From Gorsachius magnificus (taxonomy: Eukaryota > Chordata > Aves > Pelecaniformes > Ardeidae): DNA of 64,000 bases. The notes below the pieces were generated by a model, which made no database searches, was not told the origin of the DNA, and worked only from the letters and a program-made list of their open reading frames with translations. Both the position numbers and the translations under genes were made by a program. Within the stretch, counting starts at the first letter, position 1, and every line of letters begins with the position of its first letter. Below, one piece after another: positions 53,766-64,000 of this stretch. Location of the stretch: positions 728,610 through 792,609 of the forward strand of contig CM067095.1 in NCBI GenBank assembly GCA_034008185.1. The letters run 5' to 3'.

Positions 53766-54180
53766 AAGAAGAGGAAGCTGCCTCGTCCCCTTTCCTCATC
53801 AAACTGAAGGGGTAGACGTGCTCTGAGGCCAAGGGCAGCAGGCGCGAGGTGGTGGCCGTGCCCACCCCCAGACTGGGGGGCAAACCCCACCGTGGTGCCC
53901 AGGGTGCTGCGGGGGAACCCTGCGGGCCGGGGTCCTGCCGGGCTCTGCCCACCGCGCTGAGCCATGCCCCGGCCCCACGGACCCTTCGGCTGCCTGCAGG
54001 GCTTGTGGCCAGACCCCCCCACCCCCCCCAAGAGACCCGCAGGCACGACTTGGGGCGAGATTATGTTTTTGTAACGAGAAGGGAATTTCCGACATAAGAG
54101 CCCCTCTCTGCTCCGGGTAACTCCAACCTCCGCCAGCACGGGAACGCGCGGCTCTTTCACGTCAGGCAGCTGCCCGCGTT
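53766..54180. other. GC-rich spacer, nothing recognised
   Basis: No recognised feature. Confidence 0.4.
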
Positions 54181-54905
54181 CGGGGGAATTAAAAAAAAAA
54201 AAAAAAAAAATCACACTTTTTTCATTTGTGCTGATTTGCATATTAATAGTTTGCATATTAAACAACTACTTCAGAGGGTGGGCGGGCTAATGAATGCAGC
54301 AGTCTCCTCTATTTTAACTCAATTTGCCTCATCCATATTCCAATGACTTTGGGGATTGGTATTCAGTTTTCATTGAAATTATCCAAGCCAGACCTAATTT
54401 GTGCTGCCCTTCCATTAATCCAATTAATTAGCACCATTGATGTGTGCTGCCTTTGTAATGCAGCTTTGTTCAGCGCTGCTGCCGCTAATGACAGCCCCGT
54501 ATCAGAGCAAATAATGAGCGAACCAAAGGAGCATTTGACCCTTGATGTACCCTCACACAATGCAGCAGTTTGGAGTCTGGAGGCCCTAATTTAGGTTCGA
54601 TAGCCCAAATTATAGACAATAATTCAATATTCTTTGTGGGGAGCTGAGCAAGTGTCACCCTGCCATTTGTTTGGCTTATCATTTTTTCCTGCCTCTTTAT
54701 TTATGTATTTTTTTTTCCCCTTTTCATTAGTTTCCAACCTGCCCTCCCTGCTCCACCTCCAGCATTGATTTCTGACCTTGTTTCCACTGAGAGGTCTGAA
54801 GATCTCTTTGCTCTGAAGGAATTCATTAACCTTTCCCCCTGCCCAGAACTAGAGAGAAAATCTTTATATTTTTAAGTAAGGCAAATAAACACCAATAGCG
54901 GTGAT
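54181..54905. promoter_or_regulatory. very strong candidate CNE with tandem POU/homeodomain sites
   Basis: The best island in the window. It starts with an A20 run (54191-54210) and then has two tandem composite sites 15 bp apart, ATTTGCATATTAAT (54234-54247) and GTTTGCATATTAAA (54249-54262). CATTAATCCAATTAATTAGC near 54413 and GCCGCTAATGACAGCC near 54481 follow. The body from 54340 to 54700 is dense in TAAT/ATTA and non-repetitive. Small open frames (65-83 codons) carry no recognised domain. Confidence 0.65.
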
Positions 54906-55130
54906 CGGCGTCCCCTTGCTGGCAGCTTCCCGGGAACTCCACTGCTGCCCTAGGAACCACGGCAGGGTTTCCATCTTTCTGGGTAGTTTGGGGGTTTGAA
55001 ATAATCGTTTAAGCAGTGACTAATTGTCCCCGGAGCCTGGGTTCCCCCTGGTGCTCTCCGTGCTGGGTGCTGGGTACCGTGGTGCCGCTGTCCTTTCGCT
55101 ATGGCGTGGCTCCAGCCCCACGGCCCCCGC
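54906..55130. other. mixed spacer
   Basis: Nothing recognised. Confidence 0.35.
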
Positions 55131-55208
55131 AGCGGTGTAAGAGCAGCGTGCCATTAAATGCGGTGTAAGAGCAGTGTGCCATAAATGTGGTGTAAGAGCA
55201 GTGTAGAG
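55131..55208. repeat. 27-28-bp tandem repeat, about 2.7 copies
   Basis: GGTGTAAGAGCAG starts at 55134, 55162 and 55189, followed by YGTGCCAT and TAAATG in the first two copies. Confidence 0.9.
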
Positions 55209-55375
55209 CCTGGCCCGTGGCCGTGGACCCCGGGCCAGGACATGTCCCCAGGGTGCTGCGGAGCCCCGGGGTCTGCCTGGGGAGGGGGGCGCAGGGGACC
55301 CCGCGGGACCTCTCCAGATGTTCGGAGCGCAGCCGCTGTGCCTTGCACGCCGCGTCTCCTCCGCCCCGGCCCGCC

Positions 55376-55490
55376 AGAGGAGGAGAATCTATTAAAGGAA
55401 GCATTTAGCGGTGGTTATCCAGGTAGGTCACTACATTCATTAAGTTAATTAATTACATGCGGCACACTCACTGTGTCCACAAGTGTTTGA
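55376..55490. promoter_or_regulatory. short candidate CNE
   Basis: AT-richer block with GAATCTATTAAAGG near 55384 and CATTAAGTTAATTAATTACATG near 55438. Confidence 0.4.
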
Positions 55491-56135
55491 GCTGAGGAGG
55501 GAGGTGGTGTCAGGGCCGGGAGGAGGACAGAAAGTCGATGTGCAGAAGGATGGGGAGATTTTGGTGCTCAGCTGCCGCTGAGCTGGAACAAAACCCAAAG
55601 GGTTTTTCAGGAAAATTCCCGGGAAGGCATCAAAACCCTCCTGCGGGAAGGCTGATGGTAACCTGGCAAAAAGGCTGGTTTGGAGGAAACAAATCTTTTA
55701 GGCTTTTCAAATTTTACAACTGAAAATTTCAGAAGTTGCTACAGGAGTGAAGGCTGAGAAGGGCTGTAGCTGTGCTTCCTTTTCCCTGCTTCTACCAAAA
55801 TGTCATTTGGGGAAATCAGGCGTGGTTTTGTGAAGGGGTTGCACTGTGCGAGAGCAGGGCTTTCCAGAGGTTTTCCAGAGGTTTTCCGGAGGTTTTCCGG
55901 AGCAGCCCAGTCACACCTCCTCTGCGCAGCTCTGCCCGGCTCCCCCCGCTCCGGTGGCTCTGCGGGTTTCGGGTGCTGCTGCTGCCCCGGGCTGGGTTGG
56001 GGGGCGAACCAGCAGAGGCCACCACCGTGGGCTCTGGGGCCACAGCACAGGGCAGGGCAAGGCTTCCTCCCTGCCGGATGGGGAGTCTGAGCAAGCACCT
56101 CCTCCCGGGGCTCTCCTTGCTGTTCCCAACCGCTT
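55491..56135. other. spacer, nothing recognised apart from a short repeat
   Basis: Mixed then GC-rich. The 11-bp repeat inside it is listed separately. Confidence 0.4.
55860..55902. repeat. 11-bp tandem repeat, about 4 copies
   Basis: TTTTCCRGAGG repeats at exact 11-bp spacing. Two copies have A and two have G at the variable base. Confidence 0.9.
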
Positions 56136-56280
56136 CTCCTCGGCGTTATAAATCACGCCATTTGAATAGGAGCTTATACAGTTAGTTGCCTGAAAGATTT
56201 TACTGATTAACCTTAAAATATGCTATAAATCTTATTCTCTTACTTGCTCATGGAGCATCGAGAAAGCAAACAGGCTCGGG
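56136..56280. promoter_or_regulatory. short candidate CNE
   Basis: AT-rich block with CGTTATAAATCACGCC near 56144, TTACTGATTAACC near 56199 and AAAATATGCTATAAATC near 56214. Confidence 0.45.
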
Positions 56281-57547
56281 TGCGGCTGGGGACTGGCGCC
56301 CCTGGCAGGGGGTGAGGGGAGTTTGGGGGTGCCGGGGCTGGGGGTGCAGGCTGCCCTGCTCCGGGGGGGCTGCAGGAGGACGGTGCTCCCGCCGAGACGT
56401 GCCGTCGGTGCTGCGCCGCGAGGTCGAGGTCGGGCGGGCGACTCCAGCCTCCCTGGCCCTGCTTTGCCTGCGGCTCCGTGAGAACGCCTCTAATTCATCC
56501 CTTCATCCCCCAAACCCCACCCAAGCCGCCATCTGCGTGGTGTGCCTTGCCCTGCCATTGCGCAAGAGCCACTGTCTTCTCCCCTAGGCCAGCCCGTGGT
56601 GTCGGTGGCGATGGCCACAGCGAGCCCTGGGACATCCGCGTGCCCGGTCTGCGGGAGCACAGTGCGTGCTTTGGGCCCGTGACCCTCCTCTGCTGGGGTC
56701 GGGGGCCATCGGCCCCTCAAAGGCACCGGTGCTAAATACTGCAGCTGGTTTGGGTTGGACGGTACAACCAGCCGTTCCTGCTCCCTTGGATTTTCCCTGT
56801 GTACACGGGGTGGTTTCTGCTGTGCTGGTGCTGCTCCGCCGCCGATGGAATGTGGGACGGCTCGCCAGCACGGCGCGGGAGCACCTCTCCCCCGTGCCGT
56901 GCCACGCGGCAGAGCCTTGCCTCCGGTGGCACCCGCATTTCTGGGCTGTGTGAGCTCACCTGTTCCTGAGAAATAAACATAAATGGTAAGGAAGACATAT
57001 CACAAATCGTGTTCCACCCCATGCCGTTGCTTTATGCTGCGCTATAACCTATGAATGGACCTAGACTGTGGGGATTTAAAAAAAAACCACCCAAAGCATC
57101 CCTCCTCTCTGGGTTTTGTGCTCCATGGAGATGGAGGGAGGGGGTGAGCAGGTTCGTGGCCAGTTGCCTGCTGTTAGGCTGCAGCTCCAGCTTTGCCAGG
57201 CTGCAGGGTCTTCCTAAACTTCCGGCAATCCCTGGTTATGGTCTTGGTTGGCGGCAGGAGGGCCGAGGGAAGCATCCGGAGCAAGGTGGTCTCTAAGGAA
57301 TATTTCTTTGTCTGGGACGGGGCCCTTCACACCAACCTGAAAGAGGCCATTGTCTGTCTGGCAGGGAGGCAGCGAGATCCAGTTTAGTGGCATCGCTCAG
57401 GACTTGTCATGTTACGATATGTCACAACATGTCAGCCTCTGACAGCCTGGATACCCGCTATTAACTCCCAGACTAGTTGCAAATACAAAATACAGGTGGT
57501 GAATGAAGGCAGTGCCAGGAGCGGAGTGGGTGCCCTTAATGGCAGTT
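56281..57547. other. GC-rich then mixed spacer
   Basis: GC-rich to about 56950. Then comes a less GC-rich stretch (56960-57540) with scattered AAATAAAC and TTTAAAAAAAA words. A weak CNE could lie at 57280-57500, but boundaries are not clear. Confidence 0.35.
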
Positions 57548-57893
57548 GGGGTACAGCTCCACAAGCCCGGCTTTGTGGGGCGGGGTATGGCTCCGCAAGC
57601 CCGGCTTTGTGTGGCGGGGTATGGCTCCGCAAGCCCGGCTTTGTGGGGCGGGGTATGGCTCCGCAAGCCCGGCTTTGTGGGGCGGGGTATGGCTCCGCAA
57701 GCCCGGCTTTGGGTGGCGGGGTATGGCTCCGCAAGCCCGGCTTTGTGGGGCAGGGTATGGCTGGCTGCAATGCCACGGGCTTTGTGGGGCGGGGTATGGC
57801 TCCGCAAGCCCGGCTTTGTGGGGCGGGGTATGGCTCCGCAAGCCCGGCTTTGTGGGGCGGGGTATGGCTCCGCAAGCCCGGTTTTGCAGAGTA
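57548..57893. repeat. 34-bp minisatellite carrying GC boxes, about 10 copies
   Basis: Unit of 34 bp: CGGCTTTGTGGGGCGGGG followed by TATGGCTCCGCAAGCC. Starts at 57571, 57605 and 57639 confirm the period. One unit (57746-57786) has a diverged insert (CTGGCTGCAATGCCACGGG). Most units hold GGGGCGGGG, a consensus Sp/KLF GC box, and an AAGCCCGGCTT near-palindrome at the unit junction. Because 34 leaves remainder 1 on division by three, every frame cycles and stays open on both strands. Confidence 0.95.
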
Positions 57894-58215
57894 GCCCAGG
57901 GCTTCGGCATGCTCAGCCTGAACACGGCAGGCATTTTCCAGAAATGCACGTGGCAGGAGCAGCCACCAGAATGGTGCCAGACAGCTGGGTTTTGGACAAA
58001 ATTCCTTCCTGACACCAAAGTATCGGTTTAATCCTGGTACGGCATCCAGGCACCAGAGCTGTCAGCGTTCCGAGAAGCAGCAGCACGTGCTGCCAACGTC
58101 CCCTCCGGAGCTGTGGCCGTGTCTGATGCTCCAGGGAAAGGCGGAAAAGCAGAGCCAGGCTGGAGCCAAGGTGCACATCAGGCGGGTGGGGGGCTCTGTC
58201 CTGTGCCTGGCCCGC
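57894..58215. other. mixed spacer, nothing recognised
   Basis: No recognised feature. Confidence 0.4.
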
Positions 58216-58375
58216 GGAAGTCCCCAAAGCGCGTTTAATTAATTGGCTGCCTGGGAGCGCAGTACAACAAGCGCAGTAGATCAAGTCTCCTTTTGCCCCT
58301 GTTGGTGATATAATTCAAGCCTCAAATCATAGGTTTAATTACAGGATCACCCTGCCTTGTCATGCAGTGCCTCCC
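58216..58375. promoter_or_regulatory. candidate CNE
   Basis: AT-richer block with GCGTTTAATTAATTGGC near 58230, GATATAATTCAAGCC near 58306 and GGTTTAATTACAGG near 58332. Confidence 0.45.
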
Positions 58376-59020
58376 ATGAACCGGGCAAGCTCTGTCTTGA
58401 CGCCGGTCTTGCCCCTAGGACCTGATCTGGAAGGCCAGGCTGGGCTGCGCAGGGGAGGGTCCGGCTGCAGGAGGTGGCCCCCACCGGGGTGGAAGCAGCT
58501 GGAGCTGGAGGCTGGGGCAGGGGTGGTCCTTTGGGATGCTCCTGCGGAGCTGCCGGGACCGCGCGGGCGCTGCCGGTGCAGGGACCGGTGACGGTCCCCG
58601 GGTCGCTCCATCCTGCAGTACCCATGGGTGCTGTGCGGGAAGCCCTTCCCCAGGTTTGGGAGCAGGGGCAGCAGCACCGCAGGGCTGGATGGAGGAGAGG
58701 GGAGGAGAGGCACAGTCTGGCTCTGCTGGAAGCCGAAGCAGAGCGCGTGAGCAGCTCTAGAGACCCTGGCAGCTCACCATGGTGGTGCTGGCTGTTGCTG
58801 CGCACATTTGCAGCCGTTGCAGCCGCGTCTTCCAGCAGGTCCTGCGGGGACAGTGGTTGTCCGTCCTCGCGTGCCCTGGGACAGAGCGGCCGCTGGACCC
58901 CGGCCGCCTGGCTGAGCGAGGGGCACCCACGTAGAGCAAGCCCCGCACCCCGCTGACACCGGGGCAGCCCGAGCCGCCGTGCCTGCGCTCCCCGTGCCAC
59001 CGCGTCACCCCCACAGGGCT
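58376..59020. other. GC-rich spacer, nothing recognised
   Basis: Overlapping frames on both strands and no family signal. Confidence 0.45.
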
Positions 59021-59600
59021 GCTGTCACCAGCCAGAAACCGGGCTGGTTTTGTATTTGTTTTATTATTAAGCTGATGGGGTTATTTAGCCCGTTTTACGC
59101 CCCATTAAATTGTGTGTTCGAAATTCTGCGGGGAGCCGGGGCCTCGCGAGCAGGCACGCTCGTGCCCGTCAGCGGCGCTCGCGCGTTTGTCCTGGCGCAG
59201 CCGAGCCCCCAGCCCCTGCTGGCTCCCTGGGTACCCTTTCCTTTGCCAGCCGGCGTGGCTGGGGGATGAATGCTCTGCCTGTTATTGTTACCTCTTCTCA
59301 CTTCTTTTTTTTTTTTTCTTCCATGCTCTCTCATCACTACTTTGAGTGCTTCTTATTTTCCTTGCCTCTGAAAGAAGCCATAAAATTCCCCAGACCGTGT
59401 GTGGTATGGTGTGCACTTACAAATTACCATTGAAAAATGAATTGCCTTGACAAAATCTAATGTTTTGTGACACAGCACAAATATGCATTTCATTCCTGAA
59501 GAGAAGGAAAAGGAGCTCATTGGAAATATTAAATTAAGCAGTGTAACAGCTGAGAATAATTTGGTTTTCTGCTCTGTTGCTTGTGATTTGGTACGGAGTT
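59021..59600. promoter_or_regulatory. strong candidate CNE in two blocks
   Basis: Block one (59040-59130) has TTTTATTATTAAGCTGATGG near 59059 and CCCATTAAATTGTG near 59100. Block two (59270-59600) has a T-run near 59306, CAAATTACCATTGAAAAATG near 59420, AAATATGCATTTCATTCC near 59479 and GAGAATAATTTGG near 59552. A GC-rich stretch separates them. Confidence 0.5.
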
Positions 59601-61050
59601 TGAGGTGGCAGGGCAGTTCCTGTTTAGCGGATAAAGTGCACAGATGCCTCAGGTTTTATCCCTTGCTTCGGAGCAAGGGGTTTTCGTGGGTGCTGGAGGC
59701 CGGGTGCAGCTCAGAGCATGGGCTCGGGTGGGATCCCAGGGGCAGGGGGCTGAGGTGGAGAACTCGGTGGCCAGTGGGTGGAGAACTTGGTGGCCGGTCG
59801 GTGGAAGCATTTGCCGGCGTGCTGCAGGGGGTGACGGGAGACCAACGTGCAGCTGGCAGTTTTTGCTGGTTAGAATAAAAATCCATCTCCATTCAGAACA
59901 AAGCGGAGCAGGACGGGGTTTGGGAATTCCTGCTGAGGGCTCTGAGTCCCTGCTGTAGAGGGGCATGTAAAAAGCCTTTATTGTCTTCAACCACCCAGGG
60001 ACGCGTTCCCCAGAAGAAGGGCCTGGGCAGCTTCTTGGAGAGTGGTGCAGATGTGAAACCCCCTGCGGGGCCGCTTACCCCAAGTCCCAGCGGAGTCCAG
60101 CACCCATTTCTCCTCCCCGTCTGTGCCCACCACCGTCCACCTCCGGGCTGGTGCTCCGGCACGGTGAGGCTCCGCCGGGGCATGGAGCTCCGCAGGGCCA
60201 TTGCCGGGGAAGGTGACCAAAGCCGGAGCAGTCATGCGCTTGGCTTGCTTTAGGGCGGGCAGGCTCTGACTTCCACACCCGTTACGTTTGCCTCTGATCC
60301 CAGCTACCCCCGGCACCCAGAGCTGCCCGTGGCGGTGGGCGATGCTGGCGGGGGAGCACCGGTGGCTGAGCCAAGGGCAGCCGGGAGCGCGGCCGCGCAG
60401 CCGTGGGGACCGGCCCGGCCCTGAGGCACGGCGTTGTCGGCTTCACTTCTCTCCAGCAAAAGCCAAGCTCAACCTGCCGCTCACGCCAAGGAATCTTTGG
60501 CACAAGGATGTGGGTAGAAAACCCACAGGAGTGTCAAAGCCATGGACCGCCTCCAAAGCGAGAGCAGTGTTTGACGGGGGAGAATATGCTTTGGAAAATC
60601 TACTTGATCCTTGTTTGGAAGCAGCGCCGAGCAGCGCACCGAGCCCTTCGCAGACGCACACATGCTGCCTGGAGGATATCTGTGCAAAGCAAAGCACTGG
60701 AAACACGTTGTCATCCGCCTCCTCCCTCCCGTTCCTGGCAGTTGAGTAAATACCCAAGGAGCCGCTCGGGTCTGAGCGCAGGGAAGCGGCCGCCCCAGCG
60801 CAGCCCCAGCCCCAGGGACCCCAGGGACCCCTCGGGGGTGCTCGGCCCCGGCCGGCAGCCGGGTGGGCACAGCGGGTCCCGTCCCCTGCCACCCGCCGAG
60901 GGCACGGCTCCTCGTTTGCCAGAGAGGGACTGGGTGACGAAAGGGTGCCGCGGGCAAGCTCAGCCCCTGTCCGGATCATTCACCGCTTGCCAGGAGTGCC
61001 GGTTTCTTCTCTCCCGTAGCCAACACTGAAAGCCAAGGACTAGACATGGC
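59601..61050. other. GC-rich spacer, nothing recognised
   Basis: Two copies of a GGTGGAGAACTYGGTGGCC sequence lie near 59753-59805. No other feature was recognised. Frames on both strands are unremarkable. Confidence 0.45.
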
Positions 61051-61250
61051 ACAGCTAGTGTTGTTTTAGCATCCCTCTTTCTTAAAAAAAAAATAATTAA
61101 AAAAAAAAAAGAAAAAAGAAAATCTGGACAACTTCCCAGATTGTACATCTGTCCGTATAATTTACACCACGAGGATGAGGAAGTGAGGAGGGCTGTAAAC
61201 TCTTTCCATCTGTGCAATGTGTGTGATGATTTTTCCATTCCTTACTCGCC
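61051..61250. other. A-rich tract and weak CNE candidate
   Basis: A-rich tract at about 61083-61122, followed by CCGTATAATTTACACC near 61153 and moderate AT content. Confidence 0.3.
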
Positions 61251-62269
61251 TCCCCTACCAAAAAATCCTGGGCTTGCAGAGGGTTCGCCAGCCAGCAGGC
61301 AGGCCCCCGGTGCCGGGGGGGATCCGCCTGCCAGGCCGCTGCTCCCCTCGCCCTTCGTCTTCCTCGCGCAGCTCCTCCGGTGCCCCAGCCCTCGGGAGCA
61401 CCCGGCTGCCCGCCTGCTCATCGCCATCGGCTGGAAGCGTCCCCTTGTAGCCGCTGAGGCTGGAAAGGGGGGGGGGGGGGTGACGATTGGGCTTTTGGGC
61501 GATTGGGTCCTTCCACGGGACAGACCGTCTTCCCTTTGAAACAGCCCAACTCCGGGCAGAGCAGCCCTCTCCAGAAGATGGAGCCTGGAAGTGCTCCTGC
61601 GTGCAGCTGCTCTGAGGTCCCCCTGTCCCTGCCGTTAATGGGGCTCCCTGTGTCAGCAGGGCTCCCCCCCCCTGCCCGTGGGGGTCCCCGTCTGGGCTGT
61701 GCTCGCCAGGGAGGAACGGCAGCAGAGCGATGGGGTCCCGGCAGCCGCCAGGCAGTGAGGAAGAGGAGCAGGAGAGGGATGAAGCCACGGCCCGTGGCAT
61801 GTCGCAGCGCTGTCTTGGACCACATGTAACTCGGTGTAAACATCCCAGCTCCTCTCCCCTTTCAGCCCAGGGGCTCTGGAGGCTCCGAATGCCAACCCCA
61901 TCTCCCCTGTGCCAGTGTCCCCATCTGTCCCCACACGGGTCGCTCCCAGCGCTCCGGTTCCTCCTCCACGGGGAGCTCAGCAGGAGAGACGGGGCTGCCG
62001 TGCCCACCCGGGGCCGGGGCTCCGCTCCTCGCTGAGGATGGGGAAGCAGCTGAAATGATTCCTGAATGTGGGCTTTCAAACCGAGCGGTGGCGTGGAAGT
62101 TTGTGTTCTTTTATCAGCGGGGTTTCCTCAGGGAAAAGCCCACGCTCCTGGCAGCGGGAGCGTGGCTCGTTGCACGAAGCGGGACCCGCTGGAGCCGGGT
62201 GGGCTCGGCTCCGGGCGCAGCTCCCCATGGGAGACGGGATCTGCAAAACTCAGCCCGAGCTAGCCAGCT
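61251..62269. other. GC-rich spacer with G-run
   Basis: A G-run of about 14 lies near 61467-61480. Frames of 140-270 codons on both strands have no recognised domains. Confidence 0.45.
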
Positions 62270-62460
62270 TGTTATAAATGTGCAGCTACCAATATAGGCT
62301 GAGTGGGTGGTGAGAGGGGACCTCGTGTACTGCATGACGGGAGGGCTTTTGCAGCTCTATCAGATGAAGAGATGAATGAAGGAGCGGGATGTTGTCACCT
62401 TCCAGCGCCCACTCGCTCCCTGGCACACCAACAGAAGTTGAATTTCTTTCAAACTTCCCG
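62270..62460. other. slightly AT-richer patch
   Basis: Weak candidate only. No dense motif cluster. Confidence 0.25.
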
Positions 62461-63170
62461 TGAATCACTCCCAGGCACGCAGGCGGGTTTGGAGGGTTCC
62501 TCTGGAGCCCCCGGGGCCCCCCGCGCAGGCACAGCGGCTCCTCCAAGCGCAGCCCCGTCCCCCAGCCTGCGCCGGGGCACCCTGGGACCTGCTGTGCCCC
62601 GCTGGTGCTGGTGGCATCCTCACGGCACCCATGGCCAGCTCAGGGGCATGAGGACGGGGGATGACAGGTTGCCTTTGGGGTGGCCCCAGTCCTGTCCCTT
62701 GTCCCTGTCCCACCGCCCGGCACAGAGGATCTGTGCTCGCCCCCGGGCTGCAGGAGCAGCTGCAAAAACACCCAGCAGCGCCGCCGCCTCAGCCGCCTCC
62801 GGGCATTTCGTGCCTGCACGGGGACCTCGTCCAGGAGGAGTAAAATGAGGGCTCTGTTCCTGGTTCCAGGAAAAAGCCGGTGCCTTCCATCCCAGCAAGA
62901 CGGCTCCCTGGCACCAGCGCATCCCCGGTTTGCAGCCCTGTGCGGGGGACAGACCAACAGGATTTGCTCTTCCAGGCGCTCTCCGGCAAGCTCTGCACAG
63001 CTTTTCCTTGCCGGTGGCCCGCAGCGCTCCGGTCTGCCGGCCAGCATCACCCTGAGCTGTGGGCAGGGCCGCGGGCGCCGCGGGGCCGGTTTGCCGCTGG
63101 GGGCAGGAGCAGCACCGATGTGGTTAAGAAACGCCGATAAACTTTCTAGGCTCGGCACTCGGGCAGGCAC
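62461..63170. other. GC-rich spacer, nothing recognised
   Basis: CpG-rich with overlapping frames. No repeat or gene seen. Confidence 0.45.
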
Positions 63171-63390
63171 TTCCTCCGTCTTGACATTAAATTCCTATTG
63201 GTGTGACTCATTAGCTATTTATTTATTTAAAGCCACTGAGCTATTTGCACTATTTTTAAAAAGCAAACACAGTGTGTGGGCAGGGGAGCTGTGCTGCCTA
63301 AACGTTCGTCTCGGTGACACCGATGATAACTTATCAGAATAAATGAGGAATCTTCCAATCGTTATTTTTTTACTGGGAGAGTGTTTAGCG
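63171..63390. promoter_or_regulatory. candidate CNE
   Basis: AT-rich block with CTCATTAGCTATTTATTTATTTAAAG near 63207 and ACTATTTTTAAAAAGC near 63249, plus a TATCAGAATAAATGAGG stretch near 63332. Confidence 0.4.
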
Positions 63391-63830
63391 CGTTCTGTAG
63401 GAACAAGACACCCCCTTGCCCTCCCTGAAACTTTTTCCCAGCCTGGCTGCTACATCCAGGTTACGTCCCTATGTGGGTGGCTGCCTGCTCGTTTGCCACA
63501 GCCCCAATTAAAATCGGAACACACCACCCTTCCCTCCCCGCCCCAAACCCTCCGCAGCTCCGCCAGGTCCCTCCCGGAGCAGCCGCTTCCATGGGGCTGG
63601 ATCGGAAATAGGCACCAGAAACCCCCAGCTGCACAGACCGGGGCTCGTGCCTGGGCTTCAGGGAGCCCGCGCGGCCACGCTTTGAGAACGAGCTTTTGGG
63701 TAATTAGCCTTGGGGCGTTAGGCTCTGCTCCCACGCCAATAGCCATCCGCATTCCAGCCCGGGGGGTCTGGAGGTGGGCAAAGGCTCCGCTCGAGTGCAG
63801 AGACCTGAGAAACCAAACCCGCCGCATCCC
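63391..63830. other. GC-rich spacer, nothing recognised
   Basis: No recognised feature. Confidence 0.4.
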
Positions 63831-64000
63831 TTTATGCGTTTAAGTTATCTCATTTTTATATAACCCAGCTTGGTATGAATCCAGGAGGTTTTTTTCTGCT
63901 ACCATTATTTCCAGGGAAAATGTGGCTTTTCTGCCATTTTGAAGCCTACGGTTTCACTTCACTAGAACAGGAGCGTCTTAAAAACTTGGAAAACAGTGAG
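63831..64000. promoter_or_regulatory. AT-richer block cut by the window edge
   Basis: Begins with GCGTTTAAGTTATCTC and continues AT-rich to the end of the window. It may be the left part of another CNE. Confidence 0.3.

Noticed and set aside
54191..54210. A20 run considered as a retroposon poly(A) tail
   Set aside because: The sequence to its left is ordinary GC-rich spacer with no processed-gene or SINE resemblance, and no target-site duplication was seen.

Overview
This window looks like avian nuclear DNA. The strongest evidence is several pieces of CR1, the dominant LINE of bird genomes. Three carry the diagnostic 3' end (a GGTTGGAA / CCTTTAAGATCATC core next to ATTCTATG-type terminal repeats), and one is a long fragment of the reverse-transcriptase ORF2 C-terminus. 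The CR1 wording at 39151-39260 resembles copies I associate with non-galliform birds, but the species cannot be fixed from this alone. I find no operon, no bacterial gene, no CRISPR array, no tRNA or rRNA, and no convincing host protein-coding exon. The many long open frames come from high GC content and tandem repeats, not from genes.

The layout alternates between two textures. GC-rich, CpG-rich spacer DNA with no recognisable content makes up most of the length. Set into it are about 45 AT-richer islands of 100-750 bp, rich in homeodomain-type TAAT/ATTA cores, POU octamers and short palindromes. This is the usual look of conserved non-coding elements (CNEs, candidate enhancers) around developmental transcription-factor genes. 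The best islands are at 1640-1905, 4376-4715, 7495-7815, 9561-10320, 14781-15400, 22951-23360, 37741-38500, 44616-44930, 46976-47340, 48849-49320, 54181-54905 and 59021-59600. Conservation cannot be measured from one sequence, so these calls are inferences from composition and motifs.

The window is also rich in minisatellites: a 23-mer (457-672), a 40-mer (26893-27172), a 10/20-mer (27913-28135), a KpnI-containing 20-mer of about 26 copies (31706-32244), CCCAC/CCCAT pentamers (36541-36927), a G-rich 24-mer (39361-39696), a 26-mer (50771-50925) and a 34-mer carrying a GC box in most units (57548-57893). Such GC-rich tandem arrays are typical of small avian chromosomes or subtelomeric GC-rich regions. 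The CR1 cluster at 43158-44085 holds two partial copies head-to-tail in one uninterrupted 405-codon frame.

The most reasonable reading is a regulatory gene desert or very large intron of a developmental regulator, with CNE islands, CR1 debris and GC-rich minisatellites. No new multi-gene system is visible. The most interesting signals are at motif scale: the inverted POU octamer pair at 23068-23109, the direct octamer pair at 54234-54262, four CAGGCCCA copies including a perfect hairpin at 48885-49059, nested homeodomain palindromes at 44746-44770, and the fused CR1 frame.
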